Part shown: positions 42,976 through 53,565 of the stretch, piece after piece
How positions within the stretch are numbered: position 1 is the first letter of the stretch
Layout: the number at the start of each line of letters is the position of its first letter
Assembly: GCA_039707465.1 (NCBI GenBank)
Contig: CM077658.1
Coordinates: 18,959,732-19,023,731 of the forward strand
DNA: 64,000 bases
Source of the DNA: Rhabdophis nuchalis
Taxonomy: Eukaryota; Chordata; Lepidosauria; Squamata; Natricidae
Direction: 5' to 3'
Position numbers and translations under genes: made by a program
Notes under the pieces: generated by a model
Told to the model about the DNA's origin: nothing
Databases searched by the model: none
Seen by the model: the letters and a program-made list of their open reading frames with translations, nothing else

Positions 42976-43449
42976 CCTACTGTGTTCAGGTCACCGTGTC
43001 ACCTTTCGTAGGCATCTAACGGCTGTGTTCTCGGGCCTAAATTTGCTGTGATGAAAATGCATGTGCAGTTTTGGGGGGCACATCCTTTTCATCATGCATG
43101 GCACGACCCCCAGGACTACAGAACCAATTCATGTCCAAAAACTGGTCTAGAATTCTCTTTGTTTCCATTTGAGAAAAACGAATGTCTGCACAAACCGTTT
43201 GTAGCAAACATTGCTCCTTTGATTTGGTTTAAAAAGAGTTTCCCCTTTTTACCTTCCCTGCCTGACTGTTTGGTCAAAACTGCTACATTCAAACTAAGTC
43301 CAAATATATATATATATATTCTAAGGGTAGCAAGTTAAACAAAATCCCACGAGCAGCCTGTTGGGTATACAAGAGCATTCCAGTGAGTCCTTGCTTACCA
43401 ACTGTCTCGTTTAGTGAGCATTCCTTAAGTGAGGACCGTATTAAAAATA
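42673..43449. other. Intergenic with two short (AT)n runs
   Basis: (AT)n at about 42951-42975 and 43304-43319. No exon recognised. Confidence 0.45.
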
Positions 43450-43632
43450 CAGGGAGCCCTCGACATATGTTGTTAAGTGAGTTTTGACCCATTTTACGAC
43501 TTTCCTTGTCACATATATCAAGTCAACCATTGCAGTTCTTGAAATTAGTGAGGCAGTCGTTAAGTGAATCTTGCTTTCCCGTTGACTTTGCTTGTCGGAA
43601 GCTCGCAAAAGGGGGTCACATGACCCTGAGAG
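43450..43632. mobile_element. Mariner-like MITE fragment
   Basis: Left end TACAGGGAGCCCTCGACATA, then TTTACGACTTTCC, GTTAAGTGAATCTTGC and GACTTTGCTTGTCGGAAG. The right half is missing. Confidence 0.8.
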
Positions 43633-43689
43633 GGGTGGGCATGGAGAAGGAAAAGGAAGGAAGGATGAAGAGGACTTTGGAGTCTATGA

Positions 43690-44060
43690 TTCTCTCTGAG
43701 CTTGGTGTTTTTCTTGAAGGTGTATCCGGGTAACATCACCAGTATTAGAAGGGAGTAAGGAGGAGGAGGAGGAGGAGGAGGAGGAGGAGGAGGAGGAGGA
43801 GGAGGAGGAGGAGGAGGAGGAGGAGGAGGACGACGATGACTGTTGGGTCCTTGGTGCTCTCTGAGCTTGATGGTTGAAGGTGTCTTATTACCCAAGTAGG
43901 TATCATCATCAGTGTTAGAAGGGGATGGGGTTTGAGGGGAGGAGGAGGAAAAGAGGAGGAGGAGGATGATAATGATGACCGTGGTGTCCTTGGTGCTCTC
44001 TGACCTTGGTGGTTTTCTTGCAGATGTTTCTAACAACTAACTAACATCAACAGTGTGACT
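43690..44060 (-). repeat. Three tandem PLE/HH-like units in antisense, one with a GGA expansion
   Basis: CAGTATTAGAAG at 43740, CAGTGTTAGAAG at 43910 and CAGTGTGACTAG at 44051 are equivalent points of three consecutive units, complementary to those at 27930-28346. Spacings are 170 and 141 bp because the GGA-rich run inside each unit has grown, most strongly at about 43757-43830. The ribozyme-like cores are degenerate. Confidence 0.6.
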
Positions 44061-44440
44061 AGGGAGCCCTCTCTGCTTATATACAAGTGGTTCCCTGATC
44101 AGGTCACTGTTAACTGTCGGCTTGTTTGTCTGAGTTGGTAGCTCATTGATTGGGGTTTTGTTGACTTCTTACTTCTCCTAATGAAGGAACCGCCAAGAAG
44201 ATCCCCACCAACACTGACAGGGCAGCAACCTGCATATAAATGGAGAGAAAACCCCACTCCCTTCCAACACGGATGATGTTACCTAACTATCTAATAACAT
44301 ATCTGCAAGAAAACAGCCAAGCTCAGAGGGCACCGAGGATCTCAAAACCACCTCCAATGTCAGAGATATCAGCTGTTGAGGACCCTGAATAGAAGAGGAG
44401 GATTAAATTGTTGGGAACTTCCTAGCGAAATCAGAACCTT
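44061..44440. other. Intergenic with one more PLE/HH-like unit
   Basis: 44262-44340 carries GATGATGTTACCTAAC, CTGCAAGAAAACAGCC and CTCAGAGGGCACCGAGG in sense orientation. The rest is unassigned. Confidence 0.45.
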
Positions 44441-44450
44441 TTAATAGGAG

Positions 44451-44789
44451 TGGTGGCTCAGTGGCTAAGACACTGAGCTTGTCAATCAGAAAAGTCAGCA
44501 GTTCAGCAGTTCGAATCCCTAGCACCGCATAAAGGAGTGAGCTCCCGTTACTTGTCCCAGCTTCTGCCAACCTAGCATTTCGAAAGCACGTAAAAAATGC
44601 AAGTACAAAAATAGGAACCACCTTTGGTGGGAACAGCGTTCTGTGCGCCTTCGACATTGAGTCATGCCGGCCACATGACCACGGAGACGTCTTTGGACAG
44701 TGCTGGCTCTTTGCCTTTGAAACGGAGATGAGCACCGCCCCCTAGAGTCGGGAATGACTAGCACATATGTGCCAGGGGAAGCTTTACCC
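44451..44789 (+). mobile_element. SINE-A with TSD
   Basis: GTGGCTCAGTGGCTAAGAC (A box), AGTTCGAATCCCTAGC (B box), GCCCCCTAGAGTCGGGAATG. Flanked by TTAATAGGAG (44441-44450) and TTAGTAGGAG (44790-44799), one mismatch. Confidence 0.92.
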
Positions 44790-44799
44790 TTAGTAGGAG

Positions 44800-45291
44800 C
44801 TGACAGCATATTTTTAAGTTCCTTCCACCCGTGTCAGTTTCTGAAATCTTTCCAGATTCTGGAGAAGGATTCAGGTGACCCATAGCATGCAATCTCTGTG
44901 ATTTATAGAATAAAAGAGGGTCTGAAGATCATTTCATACGAGCATCTTTTGATTTCCTAGGAGATTTGGTGCGCTGCCCATCTATCCATCTCCCTGTGTT
45001 AATATTATCTTTATAGTCCTAAGAAGAGACTAGCTGTTTCGCCCCTCAAGCCAATCATTAGAAAGATAGATCTTCTTAACAGCTATTATGCTGATTTGTT
45101 TTGAAAAGATGAAGGGACTCTACTTTGCATCTTATGTTAATATTGGGATTATTTCTGGTGTACAAACACCCTTGATGTCTCGAGAACGTACAGCAGTTAA
45201 GAGGGGAAGAAGGGGGCAAAAAGTCCAAAGGAAACCTTGCAAGAGTTTTCATCATGGAAAAACATTCCAATGGCCTGGAACGGAACAGAAC
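44800..45291. other. Intergenic, nothing recognised
   Basis: No repeat or exon recognised. Confidence 0.4.
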
Positions 45292-45470
45292 AGAACAGAA
45301 TTCTTTATTGGTCAAGTGTGATTGGACACGCAAGGAATTTCTCTTTGGTGCAGATGCTCTCAGTGTAAATAAAGACAAGATACCTTCATCAAGAATCACA
45401 AGATACAACACCTAATGATAGTCATAGGGTACTAATAAGCAATCAGGAAACAATCAATATCAAAAATAGA
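45292..45470 (-). mobile_element. LINE-X 3' end
   Basis: CAGAACAGAATTCTTTATTG (tail complement), GGACACGCAAGGAATTTC, GCTCTCAGTGTAAATAAAG, then a degenerate 3' UTR. Inserted next to a mariner-like fragment. Confidence 0.75.
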
Positions 45471-45474
45471 CTTA

Positions 45475-45608
45475 TGTCCATTTTTCACACTTATGACCGT
45501 TGCAGCATCCCGGCGGTCATGTGATTTACAATTGAGCTCAACATTTCTATCACTGAGTTAAGTGAGTTTTGCCCCATTTTCCACCTTTCTTGTCACCGTT
45601 ATTAAGTT
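45475..45608. mobile_element. Mariner-like MITE fragment, rearranged
   Basis: ACACTTATGACCGTTGCAGC, GGTCATGTGATTTAC, then AGTTAAGTGAGTTTTGCCCC. The order differs from the intact copy at 60074-60443. Confidence 0.6.
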
Positions 45609-45714
45609 GTATTCTGCTTTGAGGGATGAGAATAAAATAAAAATATTCCATATACATTCCATTTAAAGACTCTGCGTAATGTCTCTATTGTGTAATGTCT
45701 TATTTTCTGGATAT

Positions 45715-46030
45715 CCTCCCTTCCTTCCTCCCTTTCCTCCTCCCCCTCTTTTCACTTCCCTCTCCTCTCTCCCTCGCTTCCTTTCCTCCCTCCCTCCCTC
45801 CCTACCAAGCTCTTCCCGCCTTCCTTCCTTCCTTCCTTCCTTCCTTCCTTCCTTCCTTCCTTCCTTCCTTCCTTCCTTCCTTCCTTCCTTCCTGTTCTTC
45901 CTTTCCTCCTTCCCCTCTTTTCACTTGCCTTTCCTCTCTCCCTTGCTTCCTTTCCTCCCTCCCTCCCTCCCTCCCTCCCTCCCTCCCAAGCCCTTCCTTC
46001 CTTCTTCCCTGCCTCCCTCACCCTCTCCCT
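45715..46030. repeat. (CTTC)n/(CTCC)n polypyrimidine tract
   Basis: About 315 bp of pyrimidines with a long pure CTTC block at about 45820-45892. Confidence 0.97.
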
Positions 46031-46031
46031 C

Positions 46032-46105
46032 GTCATACGGTTGCTAAGTGAATCTGGCTTCCCCATTGACTTTGCTTGTCAGAAAGTCACAAAACGGGAC
46101 AGACG
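46032..46105. mobile_element. Mariner-like MITE fragment
   Basis: GTTGCTAAGTGAATCTGGC and CCCCATTGACTTTGCTTGTC match the centre of the family. Confidence 0.65.
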
Positions 46106-46339
46106 ACTGCCTGTACTTCAAGGATGGGAAGGGACCTCCGTGCAACATCCAAGCATTGGACGTTAACCAGCGTCTGAGTGGCATCACCACTCCATTCCAC
46201 CACCCCCTTTTCATCGCTACCATCCAAATTTGCAAGACAGTGTCGGAAGCTCTCCTCTTGTGCCGCCCTGCCAGAGCAGCTTGTAAAAATCCAGGATGTG
46301 TATCTTTGGAACATCTTGGGACACAAATGTTATGTCCCC

Positions 46340-46382
<43 letters not shown>

Positions 46383-47095
46383 ATGCATGTAGGCCCGCAC
46401 ACACGTCGTTGGTTAACCGGCTGCGGCCTCCATCCCTCGGCTGCCTGTTGAAATATGCAGCTGGGGTAGCAGGAAGTGTTTGTCAAGCATTTCCCTGCTT
46501 TTCATTACGCAAGGCAGTTCTCAGGGGAGAGGAATCTTAAGTTCTTTGAAGTCCTTTGTGATGGGTGTCTAATCTGTGGAAGAGGATTACTTTCTCTGCC
46601 AGGAGCACATGACAGCTTGGTAATTAATGAGCATCATAAAATTATATTTTACCATTGGATACCCATTAGGCAACCCAGGACGGTTGTCATCTCAGACAAA
46701 ACCATGCCGATTCTCAATTTATCCCAACATCAAAGGGAATCTCCTACTGGCTTCTCCTGAATGCTCTAATTGTGTTTGCGTTTGGTGCGGTTAGTGCCGA
46801 GACGAGACTTTGGGGGGGGGGGGGAAGGCACACGGCTCCCCCTGATTTTGCTACACAGCCCCAGACTTTGGAGACCTGAGGGAGGGAGAAACAAACAGAC
46901 ACACACAGCAGCATCCTGAATGTGTGACAGAGGTGCTTCTCTTTTTCTGACCTTCGCTCTGGATAGCCTTTTTTTTTGTTTTAGTTTTCTTTTGGAGAGC
47001 TTGGGAATGGATGGTGTACTCTGCACAGAGTTGAGAATAAAAGAGAAATATTCCATATACAGGCCACTTAAGGACATTGTATAATAACTCTCTTG
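46106..47095. other. Intergenic with (CA)n at about 46343-46381
   Basis: A CA dinucleotide run of about 19 units and a poly-G run near 46812-46823. Part of the sequence (46470-46760) is AT-rich and single-copy-looking. No exon recognised. Confidence 0.45.
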
Positions 47096-47096
47096 T

Positions 47097-47452
47097 TTTC
47101 TGGATATTCTCCTTCTTCCTTCCCTTGCTTCTCTTTCAATATCCTTCCTCCCTCCCTCTCCTCCCTCCCTCTCCTTTCCTTTTCCCCTCCTTCTCCTTCC
47201 TTTCCTCCTTCCTCTCTTCCCACTTCCATCCCTCCTTCTGCCTCCTTTTCTTCTTTCCTTCTGTCCTTCTTCCCTCCCTTCCTCTCTTTCAATCTCTTTA
47301 CTTACTTACTTCCTCTCTCCCCTTCCTTCCTCTCCCTCCCTCCCTCCCTCCCACCCACCCCTTCCTTTCCTCCTTCCCCTCTTTCCACTTCCCTCCCTCT
47401 TTCTTTTCTTCTTTCCTCCCTCCCTCCCTCCCTTCCCTTCCCCTCCTTTCCC
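47097..47452. repeat. Irregular polypyrimidine tract
   Basis: About 350 bp of CTTC, CTCC and TTTC units, more degraded than the other tracts in the window. Confidence 0.93.
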
Positions 47453-47909
47453 AAATGGAATCCATCTATTTTATATATTCTAAAGGAAGAAAAAACACGA
47501 TTATTACTTCCAGAGACACTGGTCAAAGATGATGTTCTTCTTGTTTGCTCTTTGTACTGTGTTGTTCCTTCCTGTTTTTAAGCAGAGAGATGTAAGGGTT
47601 TTGGGGGTTGTTTTTGTTGTTTTGTGTTTACAAAATGAAGAGGAACAACCCAAGTCAAGTTGTCTGGCTGCTTTCATGGGACTTGGTCTCCCTGATCCCC
47701 AGATACCAGTTGAAGGATGCTACCTCTTATGCAACTCCTCAAGAGGGATGTTGAATAACACAACGATGAATTCTCACCTCATTTGCCTGTTTGTGTTCTA
47801 GAAGCCACTGAGGTCTAGAAGGAACGGTGTTCTATCAAGTTGCGGGATGTCTACTGTACATTCAGAAGCCACAAGGATGCTGAAACTCCCTCCTCCCCCC
47901 CCCCGGATT
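47453..47909. other. Intergenic, nothing recognised
   Basis: No repeat or exon recognised. Confidence 0.4.
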
Positions 47910-47923
47910 CTAATGAAGATTTT

Positions 47924-48271
47924 TTAAGGCTCAGTGGCTAAGATGCTGAGCTTGTTGGTCAGAAAGTTTGGCAGTTTGGCAGTTCAAATCCCTAGCGCTG
48001 CATAACAGAGTGAGCTCCCATTACTTGTCCCAGTTTCTGGCAACCTAGCAGTTCGAAAGCATGTAAAAAATGCAAGTGGAAAAATAGGGACCACCTTTGG
48101 TGGGAAGGTAACAACATTCCGTGCGCCTTTGGTGTTTAGTCATGCCAGCCACATGACCACGGAGATGTCTTCGGACAGCGCTGGCTCTTCGGCTTTGAAA
48201 CAGAGAGGAGCACCGCCCCCTAGAGTTGGGAACGACGAGCGCATATGTGCAAGGGGAAACTTTACCTTTAC
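47924..48271 (+). mobile_element. SINE-A with perfect 14-bp TSD
   Basis: GGCTCAGTGGCTAAGATGC, CAGTTCAAATCCCTAGC, GCCCCCTAGAGTTGGGAACG, ending ACTTTACCTTTAC. CTAATGAAGATTTT lies at 47910-47923 and 48272-48285. Confidence 0.96.
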
Positions 48272-48285
48272 CTAATGAAGATTTT

Positions 48286-49257
48286 ATAAACACAGGTGTG
48301 AAGCCCTCCTGTCTCTGGTCAAGGGATGCCATCAAAGTAATTAATACAGTTCCCAGCACCCTGTCTCCTGTCAAGAAGCACAAGAAGTGTACTCTGGTTG
48401 CTGGACCCACCGGTAAAAAATTCAATTAAAACCAAAATATAAAAATTAACACTCGCCCCGTTAGGAAAATCGCTTCCCGCTGAGCCAAGGCACCAGGAAA
48501 CAGTTTGTGAGCGAGAGAGGAAGAAAACACCCTCGGAGCATTGTTTTTTTGGACGCAAACATACACAAGTTATTAGAACAGGAGATCAAAGGTGCTGTCC
48601 CACTGTTTTCTGTTCAATGCCTCCATTGTGCTTGTATATTGAAGGCTGGTAGAAAGTTAGAATGGGAGGAGGCAAGGGGGGGGGGAGGAAAGGAAGGCCT
48701 TTGTACAAAGATACTTGTCACAAAGAGAAACTCATAAAAGGTAACGTAAGGAAAGGCACCAGGTGGAGTATAAACCACCTTCATTGTTAAGAAATGCAAA
48801 TAACACCCCCCACCTACATTTAAAAAAAGAGAGAGAAACTTCTCCCTTGTCATTTCTCTGGATGCTGGAGGATTTATTGAAGTCCAGAAAAACTGCTGAT
48901 TTCCACCCCTCCTCTCCTCCTTTCACCCTCTTATCTTCTTTTATGATTGGAATAAACAGAGTTTGTTCGTTCGTTCGTGATTACGGGTGGGAAAAAGAAA
49001 GTTTTTCTACCTTCTCAGCAAAATACCTGTAAGTTTAAGGAGGATGAAACTTCGCTTCAGCAAAATGTTTGCTGCAAGACAAAGAACTGAAGCTTGGAGA
49101 AAAAACACTTTGCGAAAAATAATAATAATAATAATTCTCCAAGCCTTGGGGGCATCCTGGTTTAGAAAGGACAATCCAGCAATTTATGTGTGTAGGAGAA
49201 GTTCTCCTTTGTCCTTCTTACATACGCTGAAGATCAAAACACTAATAAATGCAAATA
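48286..49257. other. Intergenic, nothing recognised
   Basis: A GTTC run at about 48964-48978 and an ATA run near 49118-49134. No exon recognised. Confidence 0.4.
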
Positions 49258-49261
49258 AATG

Positions 49262-49311
<50 letters not shown>

Positions 49312-49370
49312 TAGAGAAAGAGGTAGGTAGGTAGGTAGGTTGGTAGATAGATAGATGATAGATAGATATT
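49258..49370. repeat. (GATA)n with (GGTA)n end
   Basis: About 13 GATA units, then GGTA units (about 49320-49340), then GATA/GATG again. The second GATA array in the window. Confidence 0.96.
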
Positions 49371-49431
49371 AGGCATTTTCAACACTGCTGAAAAGTGACA
49401 CCATCTTTTTCTCTCTAATGATAATTTAAAC

Positions 49432-49597
49432 CGATAGTTGTTCGCCCCATGGATCCCCTTTAAATAACTTTTGGGGCCACGGATCACGGCCACGGACCAC
49501 CAAGACTTAATATTTAAATCATATTTCTTCCAGCCTTTGCAACCTCCCTTTTGATGACATCACAGCTCCTCCAGGGACCATGAGTTGAAAACCACTG
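49432..49597. mobile_element. hAT-like MITE
   Basis: Left CGATAGTTGTTCGCCCCATG, right CATGAGTTGAAAACCACTG. Flanks ATTTAAAC and TTTTAGAC match 6 of 8. Confidence 0.6.
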
Positions 49598-49609
49598 TTT
49601 TAGACTATT

Positions 49610-49678
49610 TGTTCTGACCTAGGCTTCACAAAATCACGAAGCCAACTCCTTGTCCCGACAAAACCCCTTTTTATGGGT
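49610..49678 (-). mobile_element. LTR-A terminal fragment
   Basis: TGTTCTGACCTAGGCTTCAC and GACAAAACCCCTTTTTATGG. Only the terminal about 70 bp remain. Confidence 0.75.
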
Positions 49679-50099
49679 ACCATTATGATAAATATGAATT
49701 GTATGTTGTTTCAGAATAATTATTGGGACGTTATAGAATAACGTTCAAAAAGATACGTTGAAATGAGAAGAATGACAGCTGTCATTGCTGGGAGAATGTA
49801 ATAAAAATGAACATCTTCCTTAGAATGATGGTTTTGTTTTGAAATAATGCTTGTTTTGACAACCGATGCACCATTTATAGTGTGACAGATGAATAGTATC
49901 TGAGGTTACATGGCGAGTGGGAAACCCCCCCACAAGTTAAATATAAGGTGTTGCCAGATGCAAAGGGAAGAATAGGGTTGGGTTCTTATGACTTGAAGTT
50001 GTTTTGCAGCTGGTGTGGATTGAAGTTCTACCTGCTTTTGATGCGCATGGCTTATAATGTTTGTCTTCATCCTACTGATGTTGATTTCGCTTAATGTTT
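49679..50099. other. Intergenic, nothing recognised
   Basis: No repeat or exon recognised. Confidence 0.4.
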
Positions 50100-50872
50100 A
50101 ATGAAAAGAAGGACTAGAGGGGACATGATAGCAGTGTTCCAACATCATAGGGGAGGCCACCAAGAAGAGAGGGGTCAACCTATTCTCCAAAACACCTGAA
50201 GGCAGGACAAGAAGCAACAGATGGAAACTAACCAAGGAGAGAAGTAACCTAGAACTAAGAGAAATTTCCTGACAGTGAGAACAATTAACCAGTGCGACAG
50301 CTGGCCTCCAGAAGTTTTGTGAGGTCCAAGAACTGGAAGATTTTAAGAAGAGATTGGACAAGCCTTTGTCTGAAAGGTTTTAGGACCGTGGTGGCAAACC
50401 TATGGCACGTATGCCCAAAGTGGCATGTAAAGACATGTCGCCAGGCACACGTGACCTTGCTTGTTTGTCTTCTGGGTTTCTGGCATGTGTGCATGTGTGA
50501 TGATCAGCTGTCCTTCATGCATGGGGCAGTGCCGGAAACCGGTATGCGCATACATGCAGGCCAGTTGATTGTCGGGTGTGCATGTGCACCAGAACCTGAA
50601 AGCTTGGCTTTTCTGGAGCACAATCCCTTGGCGCAAATGGCAGTGCTAAAAACCGGTGTGCGTCTGCATACCAGCCAGCTGATTGTTGGGCACACATGTG
50701 TGCTAGAACCTGGAAGTTTAGCTTTTCCGGACAAGCGTGTCTGATGTTTCCGTGTGATCTTTTTGGCACTTGGTGCTGAAAAGGTTCACCATCACTGGTT
50801 TAGGGTTTCCTGTTTCAGCAGGAGGTTGGATTAGAAGACCTCAAAGGTCCTCTCCAACTCTGTTATTCTCTT
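50100..50872 (+). mobile_element. CR1 3' end, split by a hAT
   Basis: The left part encodes degraded CR1 C-terminus (GAAAAGAAGGACTAGAGGGG, GGCAGGACAAGAAGCAACAG, AAATTTCCTGACAGTGAG). The right part (50798 on) continues with GGAGGTTGGATTAGAAGACC and the CR1 terminus. The element at 50386-50797 lies between. Confidence 0.85.
50386..50797. mobile_element. hAT-like element inside CR1
   Basis: Left CCGTGGTGGCAAACCTATGG, right AAAGGTTCACCATCACTG, imperfect inverted repeats. The flanks TTTTAGGA and GTTTAGGG are similar, probably a decayed TSD. The interior has duplicated blocks: GCCAGTTGATTGTCGGGTG near 50562 recurs as GCCAGCTGATTGTTGGGCA near 50674. Confidence 0.75.
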
Positions 50873-51929
50873 AAAGTGGAATTTATTTATTTATCTTCCA
50901 GATATTTATCTCTTGGAAACATCTTTCTGTAAACAACATGGGAGGCTCCTCGCTTTTTTTTTTTTTTTAAAGAAAGAACATCTGAACATTTGTTCCATAG
51001 TATTGCTTTATTTATTTATTTTAGTTTGTGCAACTTTGGACCGATCGGTTCAGCAATTAGCGAGCTGTTACTGACACAGTTGATCTACGAAGGTTTTCTT
51101 AACAGCTCCAAATAACCCCAATGCAGGAGCTGCATTTCCTAAATTAGGGGCATAATCAAGCTCAGCCTACTATTTTTATTTATTTATTTATCCTTCTTTC
51201 CTTTTCGCCTCCCTTTGCAGGAAGAAGGAAGTCGTTCCTTGCCTCTTTCAATTTAGGGTTGGATTCCCCCCCTCTCCCCCCCAGCCACAAGTAACGACTT
51301 CCGTCTGAAATGGGCGTGCAAAAAAACCTTTTGAAGTGCACTTTTGGGAATGGGGAAATGCATTGTCTGAATGTTGGTTTTCATGCTTGTTTTCAGAGCA
51401 CGGGCTGAGAATGGGGCTCTATCCCCTCTGAGGCTCAAAAATGTCTTTCTCTGCGCCGGCTCTCCACACACGTTTTTGCCTGTTTGGTTCGAATGAAAGG
51501 CGAATGGGGGGAAAATGCACAGCCATCCCACTGTCTGCGTTGGGAGATCTCAAATCCTTCAAAAAAAAAGGAGAGAGAGAATTCCACTGCGGTCACCGGG
51601 TTAAACGAGAGGCCCTCTTCATCATTATTACAGTTTTATGAATGGTGTCCCTTACTCTAATATTTCACTTCTTAACATGCTCCATTGAAGAAGGGATGGG
51701 TGGAAAGGAGAGAGGGGAAGGGGGGGAGAGACAAAGGCTTTGTATATTAAAGTGGTAATTATGTTCTGCCACCCTCTCCTCAAATCTCACAATCGCTTTT
51801 GAAAAAACAACAACAATAACAACAACTTGTGGTCCAGATTTCACCATTGCCTGAAAAATTGCTCGATAAAATGGAGCAAAGATCTTTGGGTTTGAAGGCA
51901 TCTCAAGGGTTCTTGATGCTCTGAAGATG
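50873..51929. other. Intergenic, single-copy-looking
   Basis: No repeat recognised apart from A/T and TTTA runs (for example 51008-51022 and 51174-51192) and a CAACAA run near 51808-51826. No exon recognised. Confidence 0.4.
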
Positions 51930-51937
51930 TTCCAGAT

Positions 51938-52203
51938 CAGGGGGCCCAGATCTGGCCCATGGGGCTGCCCACGAAATAGTGAAAGACCAGCCGGTCTCCG
52001 TTTTCGCTGGCAAAGTATTGCAGGAGACCATTCCAGCCAAAAACGGAGCTCAGGAGCCTGTTTTCGCTGGTAGAGCGCTCTGGCTACCATAGGCGCCCCC
52101 TAACACAAGTGGCTTTATGCTGGCCATGCCCCTTGCCCCCCCCACACCCGGGTCAAACACAATCCTGATGCAGCCCTCTGTGAAATCGAGCTTGACACCC
52201 CTG
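51938..52203. mobile_element. hAT MITE with 8-bp TSD
   Basis: Starts CAGGGGGCCCAGATCTGG and ends GAGCTTGACACCCCTG. The TSD is TTCCAGAT (51930-51937) and TTCTAGAT (52204-52211), one mismatch. Confidence 0.9.
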
Positions 52204-52211
52204 TTCTAGAT

Positions 52212-52785
52212 GGTTTCTAAGTGAGAGAGTGCTACGACCTACAATGTAATTTGACTGATTATTGGAACTGTGATCAAAGGCTGTTATTTGAATGAAGGGG
52301 AACATGCCTTTACATTAGACTGGGATGGGGATCCATTGATACTACCTCTTGTTGAATTGTCCATGCAGATTCTTCATGACATCTAGCTTTGTTCACTGCG
52401 AAGGAAAAGGACCAGAGGAAGATTGACAGGAGGCCAAAAGTCCCAGGCACCAAGGAGAGAATTGCAGGATTTCTTGTGGTGGAAAGCAAACTCAACTGTT
52501 GTGTTCCTTGGCTTGGTGGACTGCAAAGAGACTCTTAAAAATGGGAGCGCTTGATTGCCTATGATGTCATGATTTAGCTTCTGGCTCCAGGGGTGTTCCA
52601 GATCTCCAACATTTCAAATTTACATAGTGCTGGAAAATTGGCACGTTCAGCCTGAACCTGCCTTTGTCCATTCATAGGCGGCTTGGTAGATACTAAATTT
52701 AAAATATTGCAGAGTAGTTTCCCTTTAAAGAGACTCTCCCAAGGCAGAAACCAGGATGTGGTGAGTTCTGGTCCTGCCTTTGTGA
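52212..52785. other. Intergenic, nothing recognised
   Basis: Contains a TCF/LEF-like GATCAAAGG at 52272-52280. Otherwise nothing recognised. Confidence 0.4.
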
Positions 52786-53560
52786 GCTTTGGTGGTGCAG
52801 TGGTTGGAATGTGGTATTGCAGGCTAATTCTGCTGACTGCCAGCAGGTCGACTCTCACTGGCTCAAGGTTGACTCAGCCTTCCATCCTTCTGAGGTTGGT
52901 ATAAGGAGGATGCAGGTTGTTGGGGACAATAGGTTGACATTTGTGAGCTTAGTGAGGACTGTGAAGCGGCATACACGTCTAAGTGCTTGTTGAGGCCTAC
53001 CAGTGGAGCTGGCAGCAGATTTGGACAGTGAGGAGGTTGGGGAGGAACAGAGGCCAGTCCTGGAAGGCTCTGAGGAGGGCTCTGTGTCGGAGGCAGAGAG
53101 GGGGCCAGAGCTGTATGCCAGTTATCAGCTGCCTTCAGAGTCAGTGAGGCAGGCGAACATCTGGAGCCTGTTCCCAGTGTGCAAATGCACAGAGTTACCA
53201 GACGAAGGGAACAGCTAAAGAACGGGTCGACTTGAGACTAAGGCCACAGGTGGATGATGAATGGCCCCTCCCAGAGGAAATAAAAGAGGAGCGAAAGGGG
53301 AGTGGAGTTTGCAGGAGACAATTCGTTTGCTTAATTGGTTTGTGACTCTGCAAGACTCCTTTCCAGGTTTTGCAGATATCGGCCTGGCAGCAGTCCAAGC
53401 CAGATAAGGTCCGTGAGTGCAAGTCCTCCCTTGAAAGATTTTGCTGGATGTGAATGAGCAGAATTCCCAGTCAATTTATAACAGGGGTTTTTGTCGGGAC
53501 CAGGAGTTTGCTTCATGCTCTTGGGGAGCCAGAACAGTTCTATTGCTATTGTACCCGCTG
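52786..53560 (+). mobile_element. SINE-B split by LTR-A
   Basis: Head GGTGGTGCAGTGGTTGGAAT, body GACTCAGCCTTCCATCC and tail ACACGTCTAAGTGCT run to 52987. After the LTR the tail resumes as TATTGCTATTG at 53541. The SINE is therefore older than the LTR. Confidence 0.9.
52988..53536 (+). mobile_element. Solo LTR-A with 5-bp TSD
   Basis: 549 bp from TGTTGAGGCC to CCAGAACA, flanked by GTGCT (52983-52987) and GTTCT (53537-53541), one mismatch. Sense orientation shows a TATA-like GGAAATAAAAGAGGAG near 53276. The AATAAA seen near the end of other copies is mutated here. No internal gene region. Confidence 0.88.
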
Positions 53561-53565
53561 CAATA

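Noticed and set aside
43560..44036. 158-codon frame with a poly-proline run
   Set aside because: The proline run is the GGA microsatellite read in reverse, and the rest is PLE/HH-like repeat.
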